Shown here one piece after another: positions 37,459-45,271 of a stretch of 64,000 bases of DNA. The number at the start of each line of letters is the position of its first letter. Positions within the stretch are counted from its first letter, which is position 1. Made by a program: the position numbers and the translations under genes. The stretch comes from Bradyrhizobium sp. B097 (GTDB taxonomy: Bacteria > Pseudomonadota > Alphaproteobacteria > Rhizobiales > Xanthobacteraceae), in the NCBI RefSeq assembly GCF_038957035.1, contig NZ_CP152412.1:2104501-2168500 (forward strand). The letters are read 5' to 3'. The notes under the pieces were generated by a model that saw only the letters and a program-made list of their open reading frames with translations, was not told the origin of the DNA and did no database searches.

Positions 37459-37725
37459 CAGGCACGGACGACGAAACGCGGCGCAGATCGATCTGATGAC
37501 CGCTGTCCCTCGCGCGCGGCGGCGCTTCGCAGCGTCCCGCGCGGAGACGAGGACCGTTGCGCGCCGCAGATCCGGGGCGCGTTCACGGGATGGGCAGTCG
37601 CTCAGGCGGATGTCGCGCGCGCATGCTGGCTCGCATAGCCCCGGCCGGTTGTGCCGTCGCATGACGTCCGCCGCCTCGTTCAGCGTGTCTTCGGCGCGGC
37701 GATCGCAGCACCACGCCACCGCCGC

Positions 37726-38140
37726 TCACGAGGGCAGAGAGTCCAGATACACGTAAAGCGCCGCGATCTTGCCGTCCCGCGCGATGATGAAATCCACCCC
37801 GGTATAGACCGGCGTTTCGCCTCTCGGCCCGGAGCCCCACGCAAGGCGTCCCGAATTGTGCAGCGCCTGCGGCGCGCCATGCGGCGTGTAAACAAAGTGC
37901 GGATGCGTCGCGCGGAGATCGCCGGCGAACTTGTCGAGTGCGTCGCGGCCGGCAAGAACGCCCGGCGGCGCGTAGAGCACGCAGTCCGCGGTGTAGAGCT
38001 CTTCAATTGCGGCCCTGCGGGCGCACCGGATCGCCTTCGCCGAAAACCTCCGGAAGATTGCGGGTGAGCAGCGTCTCGATCACGCGGACGTCAGCTCCCG
38101 CGGAGGGGGCGACGCTGGTTTTGCTGGCATGCTCGTTCAT
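37726..38140 (-). pseudogene. NTF2/SnoaL-like protein gene interrupted by a frameshift
   Basis: Two minus-strand reading frames join into one NTF2-like (SnoaL-type) protein of about 138 residues. The first part starts at 38140 (MNEHASKTSVAPS) and reads LPEVFGEGDPVR, then runs into a stop at 38003. The second frame supplies AAIEELYTADCVLYAPPGV and continues to ALYVYLDSLPS at 37726. The join lies near 38018-38026, where an extra C in GCGCCCGC would explain the shift by one base. The rest of both halves is intact, so either a recent mutation or a sequencing error is possible. Confidence 0.75.
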
Positions 38141-38418
38141 CTGAGACCTCCATGTGATATCTGAAATCATGTGGTCGCAGCCACCGTTGCGAAACGGCAA
38201 TGATGGAAAGTCATCGTTTCATATTTTGATGCATCGACGTGACGGCGTTGCGGTCGAAAACGCTTTGGCGCGCCTCATCGCACGTCGAGCCCTCTTCAGC
38301 CACCTTTCAGTGCGGTGTATGTACAAACGTTGCCGCCAAGCGATTTGCGCGGCGGCGTCGAAGGGCAGGCGCTTGGGGTCTGCGGAGTTGGGGTCTGAAG
38401 GTGCATCACTTGGTTTCG

Positions 38419-39210
38419 ATGTTGGACGCGGCGTCGACGGCGTGCGCGGGATTGCCTGTCCGCATGGTCCGGCTGGCCTGCGGTATTGCGATCGGTTGCG
38501 CCCCGATTGGCTTCGCTCCGCAACCCGCGGCGGCGCAGGTGCCATTCTCCCCGTTTCAACCAGTGCGACAGATGGAGGCTGCGAAGCCGCTGGCGCGTGA
38601 CGTCACTGGCCCGCCGGCCGCCAGCCAGCGGCTCGACGGCACCGCGTTCTTTGTCGACGATCTCGGGCATATGCTGACCGCGCGGCATGCGGTCGCGGAC
38701 TGCGCCCGCATTGTCGTCAGCAAGGAGGGGCGGGCTGTCGCGGCGCGCGTGGTGGCGCTGGCCGCGAGCGACATTGCATTGATCAAGGTGCCGCGCACGC
38801 TAGGCCTTGCGGCGGTATTCCCGCGCGCCGACACGTCCGTTGCCAACGACATGGTGTTTGCCGAGGCCTATGACCGCCTGAAGCCGATGCTCGCGCATGG
38901 CGGATCGCTCGGCAATGCGTTCGTCGATACCACCCTGCGCGATCCCGAGCACCTCGTGCTGCGCTCGAATGTTACCTTCGGCACCAGCGGAGCGCCGGTG
39001 CTGGATTCCCGCGGCCTTGTCGAAGGCGTGGTGAGCCGCAGGACCACGGTCGATCGCGTGCTGGCGGTCGATGCTGTGCACGCCAAATCCTTTCTTGCCG
39101 CGCATGGCGTGCACTTCCAGGAAGACGACCGGCCGCAGATGAGTGGCACCGCGTCCCGCGCGCATCGCGCCGCCAGCATCTCGGCACGCGTCACATGCCT
39201 GCAACAATGA
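38419..39210 (+). CDS. Secreted trypsin-like serine protease
   Basis: This is a 263-residue serine protease with a signal-like N-terminus (hydrophobic to about residue 35, ending QPAAAQ). The triad is visible: His in MLTARHAVADC, Asp in ALAASDIALIKV, and Ser in FGTSGAPVLDSRG. There is no PDZ domain, unlike DegP/HtrA. The start is uncertain: ATG at 38419, GTG at 38401 and ATG at 38464 are all in frame, and the last gives a shorter signal peptide. The final 13 codons lie inside a repeat that recurs at 41703, so the C-terminus may have been replaced by repeat sequence. Confidence 0.8.
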   Translation: MLDAASTACAGLPVRMVRLACGIAIGCAPIGFAPQPAAAQVPFSPFQPVRQMEAAKPLARDVTGPPAASQRLDGTAFFVDDLGHMLTARHAVADCARIVVSKEGRAVAARVVALAASDIALIKVPRTLGLAAVFPRADTSVANDMVFAEAYDRLKPMLAHGGSLGNAFVDTTLRDPEHLVLRSNVTFGTSGAPVLDSRGLVEGVVSRRTTVDRVLAVDAVHAKSFLAAHGVHFQEDDRPQMSGTASRAHRAASISARVTCLQQ

Positions 39211-39256
39211 CCGATTAGTTGCGGCGATGGCTGATGCTCTCGCGCGGTCCTGTCAG
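39172..39256 (+). repeat. 85-bp direct repeat, copy A
   Basis: It matches 41703-41787 at about 83 percent without gaps, with 27 identical bases around CGCGTCACATGCCTGCAACA. It includes the end of the protease gene, and the two copies bracket about 2.4 kb. Confidence 0.85.
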
Positions 39257-39477
39257 TCGCGCCTGCCAAGCGTTGCGCTGAAACCCGACCGGTCGGCGTT
39301 GACGAAGGTCGTCACCGTTGCCGCCATTGCATGCAGACAAGATCGAATAAGAAGCCAAGACGCCCGGCGCCACCATCTCGCGCTACCGGACGGGGCAGCC
39401 GCCTCCGGCCGTTGCCAGTATTCCTCATACCAGTCGGGTTGGACCCGGAATGCGCGCACTGTCTGTTCGGATCTCAT
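39253..39477 (-). CDS. Small basic protein, unknown
   Basis: This is a 74-residue protein starting MRSEQTVRAFRVQPDWYEEY, followed by RARWWRR-like basic and aromatic residues and a weakly hydrophobic stretch. Similar short proteins beginning with a QPDWYEEYW motif occur near DUF1127 genes in Bradyrhizobium, to the best of my memory. It lies 84 bp downstream of the DUF1127 gene on the same strand. Its start is an ATG at 39477; an in-frame start further upstream is less likely. Confidence 0.5.
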   Translation of the reverse strand: MRSEQTVRAFRVQPDWYEEYWQRPEAAAPSGSARWWRRASWLLIRSCLHAMAATVTTFVNADRSGFSATLGRRD

Positions 39478-39561
39478 GAGAGGGGTCTTTCGTACTGACG
39501 TGACGCAGCCTCTTCCCAAAGCGATGCTATCGTCGGCGTTCCTGTCGCCGGGCACCTCTGC

Positions 39562-39804
39562 TCATGTAGGATAGATGGCGCCCCGCGGGTCGACCGCGCG
39601 ATGCGAGGCGACATAGTCGATCTCGCCGCGCGCAATACCGATATCCCGTAGCTCGTGATCGTTCAGATTGCTCAGCCGCTGCCGTAGCTGCGCACGTTCC
39701 TGCCAATCCAGAAGCGCGGCCCAGCACTGGCTGACGATGGCAAGGCGCGGATGTGCTGATGCAATCGCACGCGCCGATCCAACCACATTGTAGGGCGTAT
39801 CCAT
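39562..39804 (-). CDS. DUF1127 family small protein
   Basis: This is an 80-residue protein with a C-terminal DUF1127 helix-turn motif: RQRLSNLNDHELRDIGIARGEIDYV. DUF1127 proteins are small arginine-rich factors; some bind RNA and affect phosphate or carbon metabolism. The Trp-containing ALLDWQERAQLRQRL segment is typical. Start at 39804 gives MDTPYNVVGSARAI. It is divergent from the regulator gene that begins at 39953. Confidence 0.85.
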   Translation of the reverse strand: MDTPYNVVGSARAIASAHPRLAIVSQCWAALLDWQERAQLRQRLSNLNDHELRDIGIARGEIDYVASHRAVDPRGAIYPT

Positions 39805-39952
39805 TGGACATCTCCCGACGTCTCGTCCTCTGCATGAAGGTGGCAGGACGGCGGGAAGCCTGCTTGACATATCGCTTACATTTTCCTCACCGGCGGCTTA
39901 CTCTTTCGACGCCAGCCCGCGTGGGAGCGCCTTCGGGCGACCGGAGGGCCAT

Positions 39953-41602
39953 TTGGAGAATGGTCCCTTGCGCTATTCCTTCGAGGATTACGTATTGGAC
40001 ACCGAGCGGTGCGAACTGCAACGCGGGCCTGGGATTGTCCCGACGACGCGACAGGTTTTCGCGCTGCTTGACTACCTGATCCGCAACAGGGATCGCGTCG
40101 TCAGCAAGGACGACCTTGTCGCCACGATCTGGGATGGACGGGTCGTTTCCGATGGAGCGGTGACGACGCGCCTGAATGCTGCCCGACACGCGATCGGCGA
40201 TTCCGGTCAAGAGCAACGCCTGATCAAGACACTGCCTCGACAAGGCTTTCGCTTCGTGGGCGTGGTGCAAGTGGTACAAGAACCGCCGACTGGATTGCCG
40301 GCCATGGCTCTGGACGGGAAGGACGTAAACCGGCTCGCGCACCCGGAATGGTCGCCCCGCCGCGAGATCCGGCACGAGGTGGACGCGGCGCCCGGCACTC
40401 CAAGCAACATGCCGTCGGTCGCGGTGCTGCCCTTCGCTAACCTGTCGGGGGACAGGGAGCAGGACTATTTCAGCGACGGCATCACCGAAGACATCATCAC
40501 CGAGCTGTCACGGTTCTCGCAGCTGTTCGTCGTCGCCCGCAACTCGTCCTTCACGTACAAGGACAAGGCTGTCGACGTCCGTCAGATCGGTCGGGAGCTT
40601 GATGTGCGCTACCTGCTCGAAGGCAGCATTCGGCGTGACGGAGAGCGGGTTCGGATCACGGCGCAGCTAATCGATGCCCTGACCGGGGCGCATCATTGGG
40701 CCGAGCGGTACGACCGCGAGTTGAAGGACATCTTCGCGGTCCAGGAGGACGTGGCGCGCACCATTGTCGCTGTCCTCGCCGACCACGTGTATGTGGCGGA
40801 GCTCGAGCATGCCAGATGCAAGCCGACGGAGAATCTGGGCGCCTATGATCTCTATCTTCGAGGAATGGCGGAAGCCTACAAGTGGACGAGAGAGGGGAAC
40901 GAAGCAGCGCTCCGCCTGTTCTACAGGGCCGTCGAACTTGATCCCGAATTCCCGACGCCCTACGGCGCTGCGGCGATGCGTTTCAGCGTGCGCAAGGGGT
41001 TCGGCTGGATTGTCGATCCCGATCAGGAGGTCGCTGAAGTCAGGAGATTGGCCCGCCGGGTGATGCAACTGGGCAAGAACGACCCGATCGCCTTCGTGCA
41101 TGTCGGGCATTCGTTGGCCTATGTCGCCAAAGACCTCGCTGAGGGCGTCGCCTTGATTGATCGCGCGCTGGCCCTGAACCCGAACCTCGGGGCCTCGTGG
41201 GCACATAGCGGCTGGTCGCGGTTGTGGCTTGGGGAGGCAGACCTGGCCATCGAGCACTTTGGACGCGCCATGCGGCTGAGCCCTGTCGATCCGGGCAGGT
41301 TCTGGCCGCAGGAAGGAACAGCTCATGCTCATTTCTTCGCGGGCCGCTACGACGAAGCACTGTCATGGGCGAGGATGGCGTTGTGCAGCCGGCCGGACAG
41401 CCACGCCGCGCTGCGCATCGGCGCCGCGAGTGGCGCGCTTGCCGGGCACTGCGACGAGGCCAGGAGACTTGCGACGCGATTGCACGAGGTCGATCCGGCG
41501 CTACGCCCAGCGACGCTGAACACTGTGTTGGGTCCGTATCGGAACCTCGAAGACGTGGCGAAGTATGCGGATGCGCTACGACGGGCTGGCCTACCCGACT
41601 GA
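39953..41602 (+). CDS. Winged-helix regulator fused to TolB-like and TPR domains
   Basis: This is a 549-residue fusion protein. Residues 5-100 are an OmpR/CadC-type winged helix (RDRVVSKDDLVATIWDGRVV, LIKTLPRQGFRFVG). Residues 150-275 are a TolB-N/adenylate-cyclase-associated domain: VAVLPFANLSGDREQDYFSDG and DVRYLLEGSIRRDGERVRIT. From about 285 to the end are TPR-like repeats (YRAVELDPEFPTPYGAAA). There is no membrane helix, so it is cytosolic and not a CadC-type membrane sensor. The start is TTG at 39953 after GGAGGG. The target is unknown. Confidence 0.85.
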   Translation: MENGPLRYSFEDYVLDTERCELQRGPGIVPTTRQVFALLDYLIRNRDRVVSKDDLVATIWDGRVVSDGAVTTRLNAARHAIGDSGQEQRLIKTLPRQGFRFVGVVQVVQEPPTGLPAMALDGKDVNRLAHPEWSPRREIRHEVDAAPGTPSNMPSVAVLPFANLSGDREQDYFSDGITEDIITELSRFSQLFVVARNSSFTYKDKAVDVRQIGRELDVRYLLEGSIRRDGERVRITAQLIDALTGAHHWAERYDRELKDIFAVQEDVARTIVAVLADHVYVAELEHARCKPTENLGAYDLYLRGMAEAYKWTREGNEAALRLFYRAVELDPEFPTPYGAAAMRFSVRKGFGWIVDPDQEVAEVRRLARRVMQLGKNDPIAFVHVGHSLAYVAKDLAEGVALIDRALALNPNLGASWAHSGWSRLWLGEADLAIEHFGRAMRLSPVDPGRFWPQEGTAHAHFFAGRYDEALSWARMALCSRPDSHAALRIGAASGALAGHCDEARRLATRLHEVDPALRPATLNTVLGPYRNLEDVAKYADALRRAGLPD

Positions 41603-41702
41603 CGGCTGCGAGGTCGGCGGGTTGCGGCGAGAGCGGCGTCCAGCAGTTCATCGCCTTGCGCAGGCGGGCCCCATAGTGATCGGCCAAAACACCGAGGAGG
41701 CG

Positions 41703-41787
41703 GCCAGCATCCCGGCGCGCGTCACATGCCTGCAACAATGAACGACTAGTTGCTGCAAGCGCTAATACTCTCGCGTTGCCTTGTCAG
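41703..41787 (+). repeat. 85-bp direct repeat, copy B
   Basis: Second copy of the sequence at 39172-39256, beginning GCCAGCATCCCGGCGCGCGT. Mismatches cluster in the last third. It is not inside a gene here. Confidence 0.85.
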
Positions 41788-41820
41788 CCTGCTGTCCGCG
41801 GTCAACCCTTGTCCAGAACC

Positions 41821-42252
41821 ATGCTTATCTTGCGGGGCACGCTGGTGCTCTCGTTCGGCCTGCTGATCTTCGCCCCGGCGCCCGGCCATGCCCAGGACGC
41901 CAACTTTCGCAATCCGGAACAGGCGCCGCCGTCATGGGCGCAGTTTGCCAAGCTGGTCAAATACCGGTTCGAGGAATGGATCGCGGCCGACGAGACGGTT
42001 GCCAATCGCTTCCGCAACTGGGTCATCGAGCATTCCGGCAAGGAGAACGGGCCACCGCCGACGCTCGTGGTGCGCGCCTGGCTCAATCCGGACGGCACCG
42101 TCGAGCGCGTCACGTTTCCGGCGCTCAATGATGCCGGCGCGACCGAGGACCTGCGCACCATCCTCAAGCGCGGCAATGTCGGCGAGGCTCCACCGCCGGA
42201 GATGTTGCAGCCGCTGAACCTGCGCTTCTCGCTCAATCTGCGCAAACCTTGA
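41821..42252 (+). CDS. Secreted protein with TonB-C-like region, unknown
   Basis: This 143-residue protein has a signal peptide (hydrophobic 3-22, ending PGHAQ) and a mature domain with PPTLVVRAWLNPDGTVERVT and LQPLNLRFSLNLRKP. That arrangement resembles the C-terminal domain of TonB/energy transducer proteins, but the transmembrane anchor and proline-rich spacer are missing, so it is not a full TonB. It is expected in the periplasm. The ATG at 41821 sits immediately before the signal; an upstream GTG-type start would add 15 residues. Confidence 0.65.
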   Translation: MLILRGTLVLSFGLLIFAPAPGHAQDANFRNPEQAPPSWAQFAKLVKYRFEEWIAADETVANRFRNWVIEHSGKENGPPPTLVVRAWLNPDGTVERVTFPALNDAGATEDLRTILKRGNVGEAPPPEMLQPLNLRFSLNLRKP

Positions 42253-42280
42253 AGCGTTCTCGCGCGTGCTTGCGTTTCCT

Positions 42281-42387
42281 CGTCATTCCGGGGCGAGCGA
42301 AGCGAGAGCCCGGAATCCATTGATCTACGAGTTATGCTGCATGATGGATTCCGGGCTCGCGTCAAAGAGGCGCGCCCCGGAATGACG
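42281..42387. repeat. Palindromic repeat (CGTCATTCCGGGGCGAGCG family), copy 3
   Basis: The arms CGTCATTCCGGGGCGAGCG and GCGCCCCGGAATGACG enclose an inner pair AGCCCGGAATCCAT and ATGGATTCCGGGCT. First of three palindromic units stacked in 42253-42723. Confidence 0.88.
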
Positions 42388-42459
42388 TGGGAGAGAGGCG
42401 CCGCGCCTCGAGTGCTGATTTACTCGACGGCACAGCCCCGGTGCGTTCCCAATGTACCT

Positions 42460-42561
42460 GTCATCGCGCGGCTCGACCGGGCGATCCAGTACGCCGCGGC
42501 CTCTCGGTTCAAGCAGTGCCGTCTCTGGAATACTGGATCACCCGCTTTCGCGGGTGATGAC
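42460..42561. repeat. Palindromic repeat (GTCATCGCGCGGCTCGACCG type)
   Basis: Inner arms GATCCAGTA and TACTGGATC are flanked by GTCATCGCGCGG and CGGGTGATGAC, with CCCGCTTTCGCGGG near the end as a small hairpin. Second of the three stacked units. Confidence 0.75.
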
Positions 42562-42596
42562 ACCGCGTAGTTGTTTGACACTTGAATCAGAACAAT

Positions 42597-42709
42597 CCCG
42601 TCATCCCCGCACAACCAAAAATGCTGCTTGTTGCGCAATGCTGGAACCACGAGTCCCGTTTACAATGCCTGCCACGGAGTATGGGTCCCTGCTTCCGCAG
42701 GGACGGCGC
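42597..42709. repeat. Degenerate palindromic repeat
   Basis: CCCGTCATCCCCGC at the start and CTGCTTCCGCAGGGACGG at the end are arms of the same general kind, but the inner match is poor. It runs up to the HiPIP-like gene start. Confidence 0.55.
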
Positions 42710-42723
42710 ATGGGGTGAACACC

Positions 42724-42981
42724 ATGGCTAAACAACAGCCCGAACGTTCGCGGCGCGCGTTCATCGCCGTCGCCGTCGCAGGAATTCCCGCGGCACTGCT
42801 GCCGCGACCTGCCGCGGGCTCCGACAAAATGACAAAGCCGCAGGCCGAATATCAGGACACGCCGAACGGCATCTACTCCTGCGGCCTCTGTACGCTATTC
42901 GTCGCGCCCGACGGCTGCAAGGTGGTCGAGGGCGCTATCAGCAAGGACGGCTGGTGCAAGGCCTTTGCCGCGGTCGATTGA
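42724..42981 (+). CDS. Tat-exported high-potential iron-sulfur protein-like protein
   Basis: This is an 85-residue protein with a twin-arginine signal (ERSRRAFIAVAVAGIPAAL, residues 7-25). The mature part has four Cys in the order C-x2-C-x8-C-x12-C (YSCGLCTLFVAPDGC, DGWC), consistent with a small HiPIP holding one [4Fe-4S] cluster, though the spacing is shorter than in purple-bacterial HiPIPs. It would be a soluble periplasmic electron carrier. It stands alone between repeats, and no photosynthesis or cytochrome gene is adjacent. Confidence 0.75.
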   Translation: MAKQQPERSRRAFIAVAVAGIPAALLPRPAAGSDKMTKPQAEYQDTPNGIYSCGLCTLFVAPDGCKVVEGAISKDGWCKAFAAVD

Positions 42982-42984
42982 GAC

Positions 42985-43164
42985 ACCCTCCCCTGGAGGG
43001 GGAGGGTCGGCTCACGTTGAGCGCAGCGAAACGTGAGACGGGGGGGTGATCTCTCAACACGGGCGGCACCCGATACGAGAGACCTTCACCCCACCCCGCC
43101 GCTCATTTCATTCGCGTCGACCCAAGAGCGAGCTTCGCTCGTCTCGACCCCTCCGGGGAGGGTG
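42985..43164. repeat. Nested palindromic repeat (ACCCTCCCCTGGAGG / CCTCCGGGGAGGGT)
   Basis: Outer arms of CCCTCCCC type and inner arms AACGTGAGACGGGGGGGTGA and TTCACCCCACCCCG lie between the HiPIP-like stop and the ScfR-type regulator stop. It resembles the CCTCTCCCGC group in layout. Confidence 0.75.
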
Positions 43165-43167
43165 AAG

Positions 43168-44610
43168 CTACAACTCCCGCGCATTCGAGAACGCGAACGA
43201 CGACACCCGCCGCGTGGTCTCGTCCAGGATCAGGCTGCGCGTGATCGGCGGCTCGGCGCGCTGGCTGCAGTTCTCGCGCTCGCAGAGCCGGCAGTTGACG
43301 CCGATCGGCGTGCCCTCGACCTTCTCCAGATCCATGCCTGTCGCATAGACGAGCTTGGCCGCATGACGGATCTCGCAGCCGAGCCCGATCGCAAAGCGCG
43401 GCTGCGGCTGCGGATAGGGCGCCACCGGCCGCCGCACCGTCTGCGCGATCGAGAAGTAGCGCGTGCCGTCCGGCAGCTCGATCACCTGACTCAACAGGCG
43501 GTCGGGCATGTCGAAGGTCGAATGCACGTTCCAGAGCGGGCAGGTGCCGCCGAATTTGGAGAACGGGAAGGTGCCGGAGGAAAACCGCTTGGACACGTTG
43601 CCGGCATTGTCGACCCGCAGCAGGAAGAACGGCACGCCGCGCGCGTTCGGCCGTTGCAGCGTGGTGAGGCGGTGGCAGACCTGCTCGAAGCCGGCATTGA
43701 AGCGCTGCGCCAGCACGTGGACGTCGTAGCTCAAGGCCTCGGCCGCCGAATGAAATGCCTGATAGGGCATCATCGCGGCGGCCGCGAAATAATTGGCGAG
43801 CGTGATGCGGTACAGCCGGCGCGCGGTGTCGTCGAGCGGACCGGCGCGGCTGACGATCGCGTCGATCGCGGCACCGCATTCGACAAAGCCGATCTGCAGC
43901 GCGAGCTGGAAGCTGCGACCGGCACTGTCGACCAGTTCGGAGATCAAGAGCTGACGGCGATGGCGGTCGAAACGGCGCAGCGTCTCGCGCATCACGTCGA
44001 CCGGCATGACGCGGGTGACGATTGAATGTTTTTCGCGCAGCCGCGTGGCGAGTGCCGTGAACAGGCCTTCGGTCGGCACGTTGAGCTCGTCGCGCAGATT
44101 CTCCGCCGCGGTCTCGAGCTCCGGAAAATAGTTGCGGTTGGCCTCGATCAGGTCGCGCACCCGCTCGATCGGGTTGGCGTCGAACTGCGAGCCCTCGCGA
44201 TCGGCCATCTGCGCCGCCACCAGCGTCTCGCCGCGGCGCGCCTCGGTATAGGCGGCGTAGAGCCGCTGCAACGCATGCGTCACGCCGGGGCACAGCTCGG
44301 CGAGATCGCGCAGTTCCTGCTTCGGCAGGTCGATCTGGCGGAACAGGGGATCGGAGAAGATCTCGTTGAGTTCCGCGAAGAAGCGGTCCTCGTCGGCGGT
44401 GGCGAGGTCGCGCAAATCGAGGTCGTAAGTCTCGGCCAGCCGCAGCAGGATCTGCGCCGTCACCGGGCGCTGGTTGCGCTCGATCAGGTTGATGTAGGAA
44501 GGCGAGATGCCGAGCCCCTCGGCGATCTGGGTCTGCGACAGCCCCAATTGCTGGCGGATCCGCCGAAAGCGCGGACCGACGAACAGCTTCTTTCCGGACT
44601 CGCCCGGCAT
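43168..44610 (-). CDS. ScfR-type short-chain fatty acyl-CoA responsive XRE regulator
   Basis: This is a 480-residue regulator of the RamB/PrpR/ScfR group. The N-terminal XRE helix-turn-helix (residues 12-65) contains LSQTQIAEGLGISPSYINLIE. A central helical part precedes an IrrE-like/DUF2083 region around residues 180-300, and the C-terminal part carries CRLCERENCSQRAEPP, a Cys cluster seen in this group and possibly metal-binding. Members sense acyl-CoA and control propionate, acetate or ethylmalonyl-CoA pathways. Two TTTGTAAA-type sites lie just upstream of its own start, suggesting autoregulation. No metabolic target is nearby. Confidence 0.88.
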   Translation of the reverse strand: MPGESGKKLFVGPRFRRIRQQLGLSQTQIAEGLGISPSYINLIERNQRPVTAQILLRLAETYDLDLRDLATADEDRFFAELNEIFSDPLFRQIDLPKQELRDLAELCPGVTHALQRLYAAYTEARRGETLVAAQMADREGSQFDANPIERVRDLIEANRNYFPELETAAENLRDELNVPTEGLFTALATRLREKHSIVTRVMPVDVMRETLRRFDRHRRQLLISELVDSAGRSFQLALQIGFVECGAAIDAIVSRAGPLDDTARRLYRITLANYFAAAAMMPYQAFHSAAEALSYDVHVLAQRFNAGFEQVCHRLTTLQRPNARGVPFFLLRVDNAGNVSKRFSSGTFPFSKFGGTCPLWNVHSTFDMPDRLLSQVIELPDGTRYFSIAQTVRRPVAPYPQPQPRFAIGLGCEIRHAAKLVYATGMDLEKVEGTPIGVNCRLCERENCSQRAEPPITRSLILDETTRRVSSFAFSNAREL

Positions 44611-44633
44611 GGCAGCCTTCCTGACCCATTTTG

Positions 44634-44649
44634 TGACAAAGTTTACAAA
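44634..44649 (-). promoter_or_regulatory. Putative ScfR-type operator (tandem TTTGTMA sites)
   Basis: Read on the minus strand, TTTGTAAAC and TTTGTCA follow each other directly 24-39 bp upstream of the regulator start. RamB/ScfR proteins bind TTTGCAAA-like boxes, so this is a candidate autoregulation site. Confidence 0.4.
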
Positions 44650-44852
44650 TCGACATTTATTACAAGTTCAGATGTTACATGACATCACCAATAAAAAACA
44701 AGGTATCTGTACGAACTTCCCGTTTTCGCGTTTATCTCCTGACACGCACTTCGCGATGCTCTGTCAAGAATGTCGATACGGCGAGCAGGTCGCGGGGATC
44801 AGAATTCAGGCGGCTGAGCAAGGGCAGCAGGATTTTTTGGAGGAGACTGACG

Positions 44853-45062
44853 ATGAGCAAGGGCAGCAATTTCTGGGTGATCGGCGGCGAGTTCGGCTCG
44901 ATGAACTTCCACAAGCTCGTCGAAGGCTCCGCGCAGGTCCGCGGTCCGTTCAAGACCCGCAAGGAAGCCGAAGAGTGCTGGAAGGAAGTCTCGGAAGAGA
45001 GCCGCCACAAGGCCGGCGTGCGCTTCTCGATCGTCGAGGAGCCGTCGCGGGTTTCGGCCTGA
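44853..45062 (+). CDS. DUF4170 family protein
   Basis: This 69-residue cytosolic protein matches DUF4170: FWVIGGEFGSMNFHKLVEGS, VRGPFKTRKEAEECWKEVSE and AGVRFSIVEE. The function is unknown. It is divergent from the ScfR-type gene. GGAGGAGA precedes the ATG at 44853. A stable hairpin follows the stop. Confidence 0.88.
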   Translation: MSKGSNFWVIGGEFGSMNFHKLVEGSAQVRGPFKTRKEAEECWKEVSEESRHKAGVRFSIVEEPSRVSA

Positions 45063-45101
45063 CACCAAATTACCTGAGCTAAGAAACGTCCAAGGACGGC
45101 G

Positions 45102-45140
45102 GCCCCATCCGGTTCATCCGGGTGGGGTCGACCGCTTTTG
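45102..45140 (+). terminator. Hairpin terminator-like element after the DUF4170 gene
   Basis: A 12-bp stem (about GGCCCCATCCGG with CCGGGTGGGGTC, including GU pairs) with a 5-base loop is followed by GACCGCTTTT. It lies 40 bp after the stop, and a short T4 tail follows. Confidence 0.6.
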
Positions 45141-45271
45141 GGACAGGGCCGGGATCTTTCAGTTGGGGATAAGTGGCCACCTAAGTGCTTGGGAACCAAC
45201 GTGCTTTGCGGACGTCATGGTTGCTGATAGGTTAATGGGTAAGGCAACCCGTCACCACGAGGCCGTAAGGC

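Noticed and set aside
37496..37756. Plus-strand 86-codon frame between the GYD and NTF2-like genes
   Set aside because: It is very rich in Arg, Ser and Ala without secondary-structure pattern and partly overlaps the NTF2-like gene in antisense.
39172..41787. Insertion sequence or integrated element bounded by the 85-bp repeats
   Set aside because: No transposase, integrase or terminal inverted repeat was found; the repeats are reported only as a direct-repeat pair.
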